Source: Capnocytophaga catalasegens (GTDB lineage Bacteria; Bacteroidota; Bacteroidia; Flavobacteriales; Flavobacteriaceae). Taken from it: a stretch of 35,364 nt of DNA. The number at the start of each line of letters is the position of its first letter. The first letter of the stretch is position 1. Below are positions 1 to 9,248 of this stretch, piece by piece. A model generated the notes under the pieces. The model was not told the origin of the DNA and did not search any database. It saw nothing but the letters and a program-made list of their open reading frames with translations. A program made the translations under genes and the position numbers. The DNA is taken from contig NZ_BPMA01000066.1 in the NCBI RefSeq assembly GCF_026005215.1, positions 1 to 35,364 on the forward strand, written 5' to 3'.

Positions 1-239
1 AATGTTCAAGAATAAAAAGATGCTCAGTGATATTCGCTTGAAAAAGGGCATATCTATATTTTTAATTGTATGTCCGTTTAGTGTAAGAAATGATTTTTTC
101 TGAGATAATTTATTGAAAATATAAAATATAAACACTTGGTTATCAATTGTATATTTTTATTTTTGACTTATAAAATTTAGCTACTAACTCTTTTATTAGT
201 GATAACGGAGATACATATTTTTAATTAACAATGTCAAAT
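1..239. other. Left-edge non-coding stretch
   Basis: AT-rich sequence downstream of the M3 peptidase. One frame on the plus strand is open from position 2 to a TGA at 101-103 (33 codons), but it has no recognisable family and no promoter inside the window. A weak stem of five bases (ACTAA/TTAGT, near 183-200) could mark the 3' end of the peptidase transcript but lacks a good U-run. I see nothing else here. Confidence 0.3.
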
Positions 240-2336
240 TTATTTTAAACCTCGTGCTTTTAACAAAGGCTCAATAGAAGGTTCTTTACCTCTGAAATCA
301 ATATACATTTTTTCGTAATCGAGCGTATTTCCTCGTGAGAGAATCATATCTCGAAAACGTTGTCCATTAGCCCGTGTCATTCCTCCGTTTTCTACAAACC
401 AATTATATACATCGTGATGGAGCATTTCTGTCCATTGATATGAATAATATCCAGCAGCATATCCTCCCCCAAAAATATGGGCAAAATAAGTAGAAAGATA
501 GCGAGCAGGCACTTCTTTTACTAACAATTGAGTATTTTCAAGAGCTCGTTTTTCAAATGTATGGACATTGTCAATTTGTGTATCGGATGAAATCGTATGC
601 CATTTCAGATCTAAATTAGCTGCAGCCAATACTTCGGTAAAGCTGTATCCTTGGTTGAATGTTCCTGCTTTTTTGATTTTATCAATAAGTACTTGTGGAA
701 TTACCTCTTGTGTTTTATAGTGTAATGCATAATTTTTCAATACTTCGGGATGTAATGCCCAGTTTTCATTGAATTGTGAAGGAAGTTCTACAAAATCACG
801 AGCAACAGCCGTTCCTGAAAGTGATTTGTATTGTTGGGATGCAAAAAATCCGTGTAAAGCATGACCAAATTCGTGAAAAAGCGTTTCAACTTGGTCATAA
901 GAGAGTAAAGCGGGTAGTCCTTCGGCAGGTTTTGTGTAATTACAAACGTTGTATATTACAGGTTTTTTGTTTAATAACTTGGACTGGCTTACGAAGTTGC
1001 CCATCCAAGCACCTCCCTTTTTGGTTTCGCGCGCAAAGAAATCGCCATAAAATAAACCCAATTTTGAGCCATCTTCTTCAAATACTTCATAAACTAATAC
1101 ATCAGGGTGATATACAGGAATGTCAGTACGCTGTTTGAAAGTTATCCCATAAAGTTTGGTTGCAGCAAAGAAAACACCTTTTTCCAAAACGTTTTTCAAC
1201 TCAAAATATGGTTTTATCTGGTCTTCGTCCAAATCGAATTTCGCTTTGCGTACTTGCTCTGCATAGAAGTTCCAATCGTATGGTTCTAAGGCAAATTTTT
1301 CTCCTGATTTGTTTATTTTCTCCTGAATTTCTTTCGCTTCTTCTCGGGCTTTGGCAACTGCAGCAGGGACTAAATTCTTGAAAAATCGATATACATTCTC
1401 TGGTGTTTTTGCCATTGATTGTTGCAAACTCCACGCGGCATAATTTGTAAAACCAAGCAAATGCGCTTTTTTGGCACGTAGTGTTACAATTTTTTTTATA
1501 ATATCTTGTGTATTGTATGCCCCCTTGTCAGCTCTATGTACAGAAGCCTCAAAGAGTTGTTTGCGAGTTTCACGATTTTTTAGGCTGACAAGCAAAGGCT
1601 GTTGGGTTGTGTTCAAAAGAGGAATTTTCCATTTACCATCAGAGGTTGCAAAACCTTTTAAGGTTTCTTCACTGAGTCCATCAAGTGCTTTTTCGTCTGT
1701 AAAAAACTGAGATGAAGCATTATTCGCTTCAAGCAAATCTTGATTGAATTGTGTTTGTAAAGAAGCCAATTCAGAATTGTAATTTTTCAATATTTCTTTG
1801 TCTTTTTCGGACAGATTGGCTCCTTCTAAGACAAATTTTTCGTAAAAATAAACGAGCAAACGATACGATTCGGCATCTAATCCCAATGTTTCTCGTTGAT
1901 TATAAAGCGTTTTTACTCGTTCAAACAATTTGCTATTTAGATAAATAGCGTCATAATGTTCAGCAAATTTTGGAGATAATTCTTTTTGAATAATTTTAAT
2001 TGTATCGTTGATGTGTGCGTTTGCCAAAGCTCCGAAGATACTTCGTACTTGTTCAAACTCTACACCACTTTTCTCCAAAGCAATTATTGTATTTTCAAAC
2101 GTAGGTGTTTGAGAATTCTCACAGATAGATTGAACTCGCTCCTGTTGTAAAGCCATACTTTTCATAAAAGCAGGACGATAATGAGCATCAGTAATTTTAG
2201 TAAAATCGGGAGCGAAATAATCTAATTCACTTTCTTTTAATAGCGGATTTTCTTCCATCTCAGGAGTGTTTTTTTGTTTTTGATTACAACTTATAACGAC
2301 TGATAGAATCGTTAGAAAAAAATAGATTTGTTTCAT
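240..2336 (-). CDS. dcp: M3 family metallopeptidase lipoprotein (peptidyl-dipeptidase Dcp / oligopeptidase A type)
   Basis: Zinc endopeptidase or dipeptidyl carboxypeptidase of family M3, which trims oligopeptides. The zinc motif HEFGH is at residues 488-492, and the Glu of FVELPSQ near residue 517 fits the third ligand, as in Dcp/OpdA. The length of 698 aa is normal for the family. The N-terminus is a short hydrophobic stretch ending in VISC (Cys17), which indicates a lipoprotein signal; the enzyme is therefore probably periplasmic and membrane-anchored. The start lies 12 bases after the thiL stop with no promoter between, so the two genes are likely cotranscribed. The Dcp versus oligopeptidase A assignment is not resolved by sequence reading alone. 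Confidence 0.9.
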   Translation of the reverse strand: MKQIYFFLTILSVVISCNQKQKNTPEMEENPLLKESELDYFAPDFTKITDAHYRPAFMKSMALQQERVQSICENSQTPTFENTIIALEKSGVEFEQVRSIFGALANAHINDTIKIIQKELSPKFAEHYDAIYLNSKLFERVKTLYNQRETLGLDAESYRLLVYFYEKFVLEGANLSEKDKEILKNYNSELASLQTQFNQDLLEANNASSQFFTDEKALDGLSEETLKGFATSDGKWKIPLLNTTQQPLLVSLKNRETRKQLFEASVHRADKGAYNTQDIIKKIVTLRAKKAHLLGFTNYAAWSLQQSMAKTPENVYRFFKNLVPAAVAKAREEAKEIQEKINKSGEKFALEPYDWNFYAEQVRKAKFDLDEDQIKPYFELKNVLEKGVFFAATKLYGITFKQRTDIPVYHPDVLVYEVFEEDGSKLGLFYGDFFARETKKGGAWMGNFVSQSKLLNKKPVIYNVCNYTKPAEGLPALLSYDQVETLFHEFGHALHGFFASQQYKSLSGTAVARDFVELPSQFNENWALHPEVLKNYALHYKTQEVIPQVLIDKIKKAGTFNQGYSFTEVLAAANLDLKWHTISSDTQIDNVHTFEKRALENTQLLVKEVPARYLSTYFAHIFGGGYAAGYYSYQWTEMLHHDVYNWFVENGGMTRANGQRFRDMILSRGNTLDYEKMYIDFRGKEPSIEPLLKARGLK

Positions 2337-2348
2337 AATATATTGATT

Positions 2349-3398
2349 TTAAGAGTTATGCAATGCATTCCAACCACGAGCTATAATAGGAATAGCTTCA
2401 TTGGCACGGGTAATTAGTTGAACTCCTTGCGAGGCTTCGGTCATGTAACCAATAACAGTCAAGTTCGGATTTCCTTTTATTTTGTCATAATCTGATTGCG
2501 CTATGGTGAAAAGCAGTTCATAATCTTCTCCACCACTTAGAGCAACGGTTGTGCTATCAATATTAAACTCTTCACAAGTGCTTATCAGCTGTGGGTCAAG
2601 TGGTATTTTATCTTCAATAAGTCGGCAACCTACGTTCGATTGTTTGCACAGATGTAATATTTCAGAAGAAAGTCCATCACTAATGTCAATCATTGCAGTT
2701 GGTTTTACATTCAAGTCTTTGAGTAATTTTACAATATCTTTGCGGGCTTCGGGTTTGAGTTGTTTTTCTATCAAATATTGATACATCTGAATATCGGGTT
2801 GAGCATTCGGATTGATTTGAAAAACGGCTTTTTCGCGTTCAAGCACTTGCAAACCCATATAAGCACTACCTAAATCGCCCGAAACTACAAGCAAATCATT
2901 CTCTTTGGCGCCATTGCGATAGACGATATCTTCCAGAGGAGCTTCACCCAATGCGGTTATTGAAATGATAAGTCCTCGCGTAGAAGAAGTTGTGTCGCCT
3001 CCCACCAAATCAACTTTGTAAATAGAACACGCTAACTGAATTCCTTCATAGAGTTCTTGCAAGGCTTCCAACGGAAATCGGTTTGATACTGCTATAGAAA
3101 CAGTTACTTGCGTAGCTATGGCATTCATAGCGTAAATATCTGACAGATTGACCATTACAGATTTATATCCTAAGTGTTTCAAAGGCACATAACTCAAATC
3201 AAAATGAATTCCTTCTATGAGTAAATCGGTAGAGACAACACATTTTTTTTGTCCAAAATCAATAACAGCACCATCATCTCCTATTGATTTTAAGGTAGAA
3301 GATTGTTGCGAGGTAAACGATTTGGTAAGCAAATCAATTAGTCCAAATTCTCCTAATTCGGACAAAGGTGTTGTGGGAGTTTGTTTATCTTCAATCAT
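2349..3398 (-). CDS. thiL: Thiamine-monophosphate kinase ThiL
   Basis: Phosphorylates thiamine monophosphate to thiamine pyrophosphate in the cytoplasm, the last step of cofactor synthesis. At 349 aa it has the PurM/ThiL-like layout: an N-terminal GEFGLID segment, GDDGAVID near residue 41 (metal/nucleotide site), VGGDTT in the middle, the DISDGLSSE motif, and SGGEDYELL near the C-terminus, all typical of ThiL. It is first of a probable two-gene operon with the M3 peptidase. The -7 element lies only four bases before the ATG, so the mRNA may be leaderless (see the promoter entry). No other thi gene is present in the window. Confidence 0.95.
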   Translation of the reverse strand: MIEDKQTPTTPLSELGEFGLIDLLTKSFTSQQSSTLKSIGDDGAVIDFGQKKCVVSTDLLIEGIHFDLSYVPLKHLGYKSVMVNLSDIYAMNAIATQVTVSIAVSNRFPLEALQELYEGIQLACSIYKVDLVGGDTTSSTRGLIISITALGEAPLEDIVYRNGAKENDLLVVSGDLGSAYMGLQVLEREKAVFQINPNAQPDIQMYQYLIEKQLKPEARKDIVKLLKDLNVKPTAMIDISDGLSSEILHLCKQSNVGCRLIEDKIPLDPQLISTCEEFNIDSTTVALSGGEDYELLFTIAQSDYDKIKGNPNLTVIGYMTEASQGVQLITRANEAIPIIARGWNALHNS

Positions 3399-3402
3399 AA
3401 GG

Positions 3403-3410
3403 CAAAAATA
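3403..3410 (-). promoter_or_regulatory. -7 promoter element of thiL, abutting the start codon
   Basis: TATTTTTG read on the minus strand (TAnnTTTG consensus), followed by four bases and then the thiL ATG. With the usual Bacteroidota spacing, transcription would begin on or within a base or two of the ATG. The upstream region is T-rich on the minus strand, as a -33 region would be. Confidence 0.55.
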
Positions 3411-3437
3411 CTATTTTTTTTCGAAAAAAGAAAAAAG

Positions 3438-3467
3438 AAAATCTCGATACTTTCGTACCGAGATTTT
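3438..3467 (-). terminator. Intrinsic terminator after DUF3078
   Basis: AAAATCTCG (3438-3446) pairs perfectly with CGAGATTTT (3459-3467), and TAC/GTA can extend the stem inward. On the minus strand it is followed by a T-rich run and lies 30 bases after the DUF3078 stop, just before the thiL promoter. The plus strand also has a T-run, so the element is symmetric, but no plus-strand gene ends here. Confidence 0.75.
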
Positions 3468-3496
3468 TTAATTAACAAAATAGGAAAATTTTTTAA

Positions 3497-4357
3497 TTAA
3501 AATTTATAAGTGAATCCTGCGCCGAAAGTTTCACGAACTTGTACTGCTTTTACGGCATTGTCATCATAAATAGCTTGGAAAACAAAGTTAGCAGATAAGA
3601 AATCATTAACTTTCATTATCAATCCTAATGTATAGTCAATATCAACGTTTAGAGGTTTGTCTAAATAATTACTATACAAAGCCAATGTGTTTTCCATAGT
3701 AACATTTGGTGCAATATCAAAACGAGCAAACCCGTTCAAAGCAGCACCAAACTCAAAACGAGAGGTTTCTCCTTGCTTTACTCCAAAATGTTCTCCCGCA
3801 GCTGTAAAATCTTTTGAAGTAAAGATAAAACGAGCTGTTGCAGGAGAAATATTCACTTTCAAATTATCACTTTTTTTCCACAACATACCTGGACCAAAAG
3901 ATAAATATCCTGGAGCCATAAACTTAGTTTTTAATGTTTTAGGATTTGTTGCATAATCATATCCTTTTGATATTTGGGTTTGAAAATTAAGAAAGAACGA
4001 ATAATACCAATTGTTAGTTGCTTGTTTTCCTAATAATGAATTGAAAGCCAATCGGTCATTGGTTTTTCTTACATCTTCTCCGTCTATTTTGCTAAGTCCG
4101 TAGTCAAACAAGAACTTGTTGTCCCAAGTCCAAGTATCATACTTATAGTTAGCATCGTAATTGATAGTAAGGTTTCCTCCGTAGTTATTCGTACCTCCAC
4201 CTGTCCACTCTTTGTTGAAAGCAGCTTGGTTAAAAAGTAACGATACGTTACCACCTCTTGTCCAGCCATTTGCGTTAGTAGGCTTTTCTTCTTCGGTTTC
4301 TTGAGCAAAAGCACAGAAAGAAACCAATAATGTCATCGAAAAAATAATTTTTTTCAT
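3497..4357 (-). CDS. DUF3078 domain-containing outer-membrane protein
   Basis: 286 aa with a signal peptide (hydrophobic core LLVSFCAFA, cleavage before QE). The mature part resembles the DUF3078 family of Bacteroidota: a Gly/Asn-rich opening (NGWTRGGNVSLLFNQ, residues about 30-44) and many alternating aromatic/polar segments ending in a terminal Phe (TYKF), as expected of an outer-membrane beta-barrel. Function is unknown for the family. It starts 23 bases after the DUF2480 gene and ends just before a terminator, so it is probably the second gene of that operon. Confidence 0.8.
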   Translation of the reverse strand: MKKIIFSMTLLVSFCAFAQETEEEKPTNANGWTRGGNVSLLFNQAAFNKEWTGGGTNNYGGNLTINYDANYKYDTWTWDNKFLFDYGLSKIDGEDVRKTNDRLAFNSLLGKQATNNWYYSFFLNFQTQISKGYDYATNPKTLKTKFMAPGYLSFGPGMLWKKSDNLKVNISPATARFIFTSKDFTAAGEHFGVKQGETSRFEFGAALNGFARFDIAPNVTMENTLALYSNYLDKPLNVDIDYTLGLIMKVNDFLSANFVFQAIYDDNAVKAVQVRETFGAGFTYKF

Positions 4358-4380
4358 TGGTTATAAAATAAATATTTAGG

Positions 4381-4887
4381 TTACTTTTTCTTAAAAATCG
4401 GTACAGCTGAACATGCTTCTCCGTACATAATACTTCGAGCTAGAGGTTGAATATACTCCATAACCGTAAGATATGCACTATCTGGTACAGGTTTGTGAGT
4501 GCAACCTTTTATAATGACCGATTTGTTTTTCAAATATGAATAGTCTATTTTAGAGAGTTTTTCTTTGTATATATCGCTTAGCAAGTTTTCTATGCTGCCT
4601 TTTACTATCTTTTTAGCAAAAGGCTCTAGTTTGCTTGCAATAAGCATATATGCCCACAAAGGGATTATCGCCTGAGAAGAACAATCTATGGCAATATATT
4701 TGTTAGTATATTGTTGCCAAGAGTGTACTTCTACTTGTGAGCGAAAGTCTTTTTCTTTCAAAACTAATTCTTCCCAAAGCCATTGTTTTAAATCAAAAAG
4801 AACAATTTCTTGTTTTGGGAAATAATCTTCCAAATCAAAAACTTCTAAAGAACTATTGGCTACTCTATTTACAATTTGTTCTTCCAC
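4381..4887 (-). CDS. DUF2480 family protein
   Basis: 168 aa, soluble, no signal peptide. The opening NRVANSSLEVFDLEDYFP and the central KEKDFR are characteristic of the small DUF2480 family of Bacteroidota, whose function is unknown. Two Cys-containing segments (KGCTHKPVP, residues about 127-135, and GEACSAVP, about 157-164) are notable; a metal or redox role is only a guess. Translation starts with GTG; no in-frame ATG gives the conserved N-terminus. The promoter sits four bases upstream of this GTG. It probably leads an operon with DUF3078. Confidence 0.8.
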   Translation of the reverse strand: MEEQIVNRVANSSLEVFDLEDYFPKQEIVLFDLKQWLWEELVLKEKDFRSQVEVHSWQQYTNKYIAIDCSSQAIIPLWAYMLIASKLEPFAKKIVKGSIENLLSDIYKEKLSKIDYSYLKNKSVIIKGCTHKPVPDSAYLTVMEYIQPLARSIMYGEACSAVPIFKKK

Positions 4888-5228
4888 AGGGCAAAATTAG
4901 AGTTTTTTTTATACTCACAACTTTAAATACAATAATTAACTATTTTTAAACTATTTTTCTGAATAAAAAAACAAAAAAAATAAAAGTTTGTATGACAAAA
5001 CAGAACATAGCTATTGTTTCATACTACAACAGATTTTGTTTTTGAGAAATGGAATACAAAAATTATGATAAAGGAATTGTAAATATTAAAACTATCATTT
5101 TTTATATTTCTAAATTTTACAATATAAAAATCAATGAATATAAAAGTATTTTTGCAAAAAATCTTTTCCTTTTGTATATATAAATCAAAATTTTTATTAT
5201 ACCTTTGCCAAGTTTAAAAAAAACAGAT
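4888..5228. promoter_or_regulatory. Divergent intergenic region with tandem plus-strand -7 elements
   Basis: 341 bases between DUF2480 (minus) and the subtilase (plus), very AT-rich. Besides the DUF2480 promoter it holds two plus-strand TAnnTTTG elements, TATTTTTG at 5147-5154 and TACCTTTG at 5200-5207. The second is 21 bases before the subtilase ATG; the nearest TTTG upstream (5171-5174) is 25 nt away, somewhat long. I see no coding sequence or further repeat. Confidence 0.55.
4892..4920 (-). promoter_or_regulatory. Promoter of DUF2480, abutting its GTG start
   Basis: On the minus strand TTG (4918-4920), 18-nt spacer, TAATTTTG (4892-4899), then four bases and the GTG codon. This is a good match to the Bacteroidota -33/-7 arrangement and leaves no room for a Shine-Dalgarno leader. 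Confidence 0.65.
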
Positions 5229-6848
5229 ATGAAAATAGTAAAACCTGTATTTTATATTGCAACTTCGTTGGTTTTAGTAAGTTGTGGAACCGCATCGAAA
5301 ATAAATTCTTCGGTGGCTTATCAACACGTGGAGGGAACTACAATTCCTGTTCCACAAGAAGATTTATCAGAAGAAGCTCTGAAAATGTGGCCTCACCAAA
5401 GTTTGTTGGAGCAAGGTGTTCCTGGTCTTAGTCTTGATCAAGCATACAAACTTTTGGAAAAAAAGAAATCAAACAAAGTAATTGTAGGAGTTATTGACTC
5501 GGGAGTTGATATCAATCACGAAGATCTGAAAGATGTTATTTGGACGAATCCGAAAGAGATTCCCAACAACGGGATAGATGATGATAACAATGGGTATATT
5601 GATGATATACACGGATGGAATTTCTTAGGAAATATCAACGAAGAAAATTTGGAATTTGTTCGTATTCTTAAAAAAGGAGAGACTGACAATCCTGACTATC
5701 AGCGTGCGCTCGAAATGTATGAAAAAGAATTTGGAGAAGCTCAAGAAAGCGCTGTTTTCTATAAAAATTTTGTAGAAAATATTATCAATATTGACTCTTT
5801 TCTGAAAAAAGAAACCTCCAAAGAGATTTATACTCAAGAAGACTTAGCGAAACTTGATACTTCCGACCCAAAAATCAATCAGGCAGTAACAGTGATGAAT
5901 AATATACTAAGTCGTATATCTTCAGTTGAGCAAGCTATAAAAGAACTTACAGATGCAGAAAAACATTTTGACAATAAACTCAAATATCATTTGAATAAAG
6001 ATTTTGATGTTCGTTCAACAATTTTAAAAGACAATCCTGACGATATAAATGATCGCATATATGGAGATAATAACGTTATTGGTCCTGTACTTGATGGTGC
6101 ATTACACGGAACACACGTTGCGGGTATTATTGGAGCGGTTCGCAACAATGGAATTGGTATGAATGGCGTTGCTGACAATATTGAAATTATGGTAGTAAGA
6201 GCCGTTCCTGATGGGGATGAATATGATAAAGATATCGCTTTGGCCATTCGATATGCTGCTGACAATGGTGCTAAAGTAATAAATACTAGTTTTGGTAAAG
6301 GGTTTTCTCCTCACAAACAATGGGTATATGATGCTATCAAATATGCAGCATCGAAAGATGTTCTGATTGTAAATGCAGCGGGCAATGATGCCAAAGATAT
6401 TGATACCGAATTGACCTATCCAGATGATAATGTTGATGGTATAGAATATACAGATAATGTACTAACTATTGGTGCTCTTAATTACAAATATGGAGAAAAT
6501 CTTTTAGCTAATTTTACCAATTACGGAAAGAAAAATGTAGATATTTTTTCACCAGGAGTTCAAATCTATGCTACAATTCCTGGTAATAAATACAGATTTT
6601 TGCAAGGGACTTCAATGGCAGCTCCCGAAGCAGCTGGTTTAGCTGCTCTTATTCGTTCATATTTTCCTAAATTAAAAGCTGCTCAGGTAAAAGAAATCAT
6701 TATGAAATCTGGAATTACCCCCGATGTAAAACAAGTAATTATTGGAGGAGAAGAAAACAACAAACGGCCTTTTGCTGAATTGTCCAAATCAGGAAAGATA
6801 ATAAATGCCTACAATGCCATACTTATGGCAAGCAAGCTAAGTAAATAA
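5229..6848 (+). CDS. Subtilase (S8 family) serine peptidase lipoprotein
   Basis: 539 aa secreted peptidase. The signal LVLVSC puts a lipidated Cys at residue 19. The catalytic triad is visible: Asp90 in GVIDSGVD, His293 in HGTHVAG and Ser462 in GTSMAAP, with Asn386 in AAGN as the oxyanion residue. An Asp/Asn-rich loop (NGIDDDNNGYIDD, about 114-126) looks calcium-binding. About 200 residues separate Asp and His, far more than in subtilisin; they include a charged, helical insert. I chose ATG 5229 rather than an upstream TTG-type start because the signal peptide begins there and the upstream start would overlap the -7 element at 5200-5207. Confidence 0.93.
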   Translation: MKIVKPVFYIATSLVLVSCGTASKINSSVAYQHVEGTTIPVPQEDLSEEALKMWPHQSLLEQGVPGLSLDQAYKLLEKKKSNKVIVGVIDSGVDINHEDLKDVIWTNPKEIPNNGIDDDNNGYIDDIHGWNFLGNINEENLEFVRILKKGETDNPDYQRALEMYEKEFGEAQESAVFYKNFVENIINIDSFLKKETSKEIYTQEDLAKLDTSDPKINQAVTVMNNILSRISSVEQAIKELTDAEKHFDNKLKYHLNKDFDVRSTILKDNPDDINDRIYGDNNVIGPVLDGALHGTHVAGIIGAVRNNGIGMNGVADNIEIMVVRAVPDGDEYDKDIALAIRYAADNGAKVINTSFGKGFSPHKQWVYDAIKYAASKDVLIVNAAGNDAKDIDTELTYPDDNVDGIEYTDNVLTIGALNYKYGENLLANFTNYGKKNVDIFSPGVQIYATIPGNKYRFLQGTSMAAPEAAGLAALIRSYFPKLKAAQVKEIIMKSGITPDVKQVIIGGEENNKRPFAELSKSGKIINAYNAILMASKLSK

Positions 6849-6851
6849 ATT

Positions 6852-6881
6852 TTTGTATAATAAAAAAATATTGTACCTTTG
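6852..6881 (+). promoter_or_regulatory. Promoter of the M1 peptidase-rnpA operon
   Basis: TTTG (6852-6855), 18-nt spacer, TACCTTTG (6874-6881). It begins four bases after the subtilase stop, and its expected start site falls inside the upstream arm of the hairpin at 6882-6905. Confidence 0.75.
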
Positions 6882-6917
6882 AAACCCACTTAACAAAGTG
6901 GGTTTTTATTTTTTAAA
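6882..6917 (+). terminator. Intrinsic terminator of the subtilase gene
   Basis: Perfect 10-bp stem AAACCCACTT (6882-6891) / AAGTGGGTTT (6896-6905) with an AACA loop, followed by a T-rich run. It terminates reading from the subtilase, while transcripts from the overlapping M1 promoter would start partway through the 5' arm and so could not form the full stem. Confidence 0.8.
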
Positions 6918-6935
6918 ACAAAATTTGATATACAG

Positions 6936-8792
6936 ATGAAAAATTTTTGCCACCTACTAATCATTTTATCTATATGTACAGCCAATGCTCAAAAAGGATA
7001 TTGGCAACAACACGTTGATTACAAAATGAATATTAAGGTCGATGTAAAGACATATCAGTATGATGCAGAGCAAGTTATTTCTTATAAAAATAATTCACCC
7101 GATACACTCAAAAATGTATTTTATCATCTGTATCTGAATGCTTTTCAACCCAATAGCGAAATGGATATTCGCCTGCAAACAATCGCTGACCCAGACCGCC
7201 GAATGGTCGTAAATACAGGAACCGAAGACCAACCCATTATAAAAAGTAAAATTTCGTTACTCAAAAAAGAAGAACAAGGTTTTTTTACAATTCTCTCATT
7301 GCATCAGGATGGAAAACCTGTTTCGTATGAAGTAGTTGGAACAGTACTCAAAGTAACGCTGAACAAGCCTATTTTGCCTAACAAAAAATCGGTTTTCAGT
7401 ATGAAATACAAAGCGCAAATTCCAGAAATGGTACGCCGTTCAGGACGCAATAGTGCTGATAATGTTGCTCTTTCGATGGCGCAATGGTATCCTAAAATGG
7501 CAGAATATGACACAAACGGTTGGCATACCAATCAGTATATAATGCGTGAATTTCATGGAGTTTGGGGAAATTTTGATGTTAAAATACAGATTGATAAGAA
7601 TTATATCGTAGCTGCAACAGGCGAATTACAAAATCCGAAAGAAATAGGCTTTGGATATCTTCCCGAAGGACAAAAAGTTATTGAACCCGAAGGAAACACT
7701 CGTGTGTGGCACTTCAAGGCAAAAAATGTTCACGATTTCACTTGGGCTGCTGACCCCGATTATAAACATGATATTAAAATCACTACAAATGGAAAAAAAC
7801 TTCATTTCTTCTACAAAAAATATCAAGAAAATTGGCAAAAATTACAACCTGAAATGGTTAAGGTTTTTGATTTTTTCCAAGAAAAAATAGGGGAGTATCC
7901 GTGGAGTACCTATTCGTTTATACAAGCAGGAGACGGTGGTATGGAATATGCTATGTGTACGCTTGTAGCAGGAGGGAATAATTATAATTCATTGCTTAAA
8001 ACCTCTATACACGAGTTAGGACACACTTGGTTTCAACATATTTTTGCCTCAGATGAACTTACATATCCTTGGATGGACGAAGGTTTTACAAGTTATATTC
8101 AAGATTGGGCATATGCAGATGTTATTCGTGGTGAAAAAGATGCAAGTGCTTGGCAAGATGCTTATCAATGTTATTTTTCTCTTATTGAAAAAAATATTCA
8201 GGAGGTAGCCACTACGCATGCAGACCGCTATGAACTTAACAGCGTATATTCGGCAACGGCATATTGCAAAGGAGCTGTATTTTTATCACAATTAGGATAT
8301 ATCATTGGTCAAGAAGCATTACAGAGAACATTTAAGCGTTTCTACAAAGATTTTGCGATGAAACATTGTACGCCACAAGATTTTGTTCGCACAGCAGAAA
8401 AAGTTTCGGATATGCAACTGATGTGGTACTTGAATGAGTTTATGCAAACCGACCACACGATAGATTACGCCATAGACAACGTTCAGAGTGAAGGTTCAAA
8501 AACCAAGATAACACTCAAACGCATCGGGCGAATGCCTATTTCGTTGGATATTTTGGTTATTCCCAACGGAGAAAGACCTTTTTCTCTTTATGTTCCGACG
8601 GAACTTACTTTCGGACAAAAACCTAATCCTTTCAAAAATATGAGACGAGAAGAGCTTTCACCTTGGGGTTGGGCGTATCCTACTTATACATTTGTTATTG
8701 ATTTGCCTTTATCTCAAATAAAAACGATAAGTCTTGATCCACAAGAACTTTCGACAGATACAAATTTAGAAAATAATAATTATACGAATTAA
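6936..8792 (+). CDS. M1 family metallopeptidase
   Basis: 618 aa secreted zinc aminopeptidase-like protein with signal peptide (cleavage after CTANA). HELGH at residues 359-363 and Glu382 in WMDEGF form the zinc site with the 18-residue spacing of gluzincins. The substrate-binding GxMEN motif appears as GGMEY (334-338), a form common in Bacteroidota M1 proteins, so strict aminopeptidase activity is likely but not certain. It lies upstream of rnpA with only five bases between and has its own promoter at 6852-6881. Confidence 0.92.
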   Translation: MKNFCHLLIILSICTANAQKGYWQQHVDYKMNIKVDVKTYQYDAEQVISYKNNSPDTLKNVFYHLYLNAFQPNSEMDIRLQTIADPDRRMVVNTGTEDQPIIKSKISLLKKEEQGFFTILSLHQDGKPVSYEVVGTVLKVTLNKPILPNKKSVFSMKYKAQIPEMVRRSGRNSADNVALSMAQWYPKMAEYDTNGWHTNQYIMREFHGVWGNFDVKIQIDKNYIVAATGELQNPKEIGFGYLPEGQKVIEPEGNTRVWHFKAKNVHDFTWAADPDYKHDIKITTNGKKLHFFYKKYQENWQKLQPEMVKVFDFFQEKIGEYPWSTYSFIQAGDGGMEYAMCTLVAGGNNYNSLLKTSIHELGHTWFQHIFASDELTYPWMDEGFTSYIQDWAYADVIRGEKDASAWQDAYQCYFSLIEKNIQEVATTHADRYELNSVYSATAYCKGAVFLSQLGYIIGQEALQRTFKRFYKDFAMKHCTPQDFVRTAEKVSDMQLMWYLNEFMQTDHTIDYAIDNVQSEGSKTKITLKRIGRMPISLDILVIPNGERPFSLYVPTELTFGQKPNPFKNMRREELSPWGWAYPTYTFVIDLPLSQIKTISLDPQELSTDTNLENNNYTN

Positions 8793-8797
8793 AAACA

Positions 8798-9169
8798 TTG
8801 GCAAACAATACATTTCCCAAAAAAGAAAAACTTTGTAGTTATTCACACATTCAACAATTATTCTCAGAAGGAAAATCAATTAAGGTTTCTCCTTTGAAGA
8901 TGCTTTATACTCCTATAAAAACAGATTGTGGTACGCCTGTCAAAGTGCTTGTAAGCGTACCCAAAAGAGGTATTCGCAAGGCTGTACATCGCAATTATAT
9001 AAAACGAATTATTCGCGAGAGTTATCGATTACAAAAAGAATTATTTGTAAAAAACCAAAAGCAATATGCGTTTGCTTTTATTTATCTTCCTAAGGAAAAA
9101 AATAGTTTTCATCAAGTTTTTGAAGCGATAACCCAAATAGCCATCCTCTGGAAAGGAACTTCTGATTAA
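8798..9169 (+). CDS. rnpA: Ribonuclease P protein component RnpA
   Basis: Protein subunit of RNase P, which helps the catalytic RNA remove 5' leaders from pre-tRNAs. 123 aa, basic. The RNR signature is seen as the segment KAVHRNYIKRIIRE, and FPKKEKL at the N-terminus is typical. The start is TTG at 8798-8800, five bases after the M1 stop, because the conserved N-terminus begins there and no ATG is available. Cotranscribed with the M1 peptidase. The classical neighbour rpmH is absent. Confidence 0.93.
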   Translation: MANNTFPKKEKLCSYSHIQQLFSEGKSIKVSPLKMLYTPIKTDCGTPVKVLVSVPKRGIRKAVHRNYIKRIIRESYRLQKELFVKNQKQYAFAFIYLPKEKNSFHQVFEAITQIAILWKGTSD

Positions 9170-9248
9170 ACAAAAAACAAATAGTTTTCAAAAAAAGCGT
9201 TTTTATTAACAAAACATAGTTATAGTGTTATTTTTTCATAAAAAATAG

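Noticed and set aside
5205-5228. Upstream start for the subtilase
   Set aside because: It would begin inside the -7 element and place eight polar residues before the lipoprotein signal.
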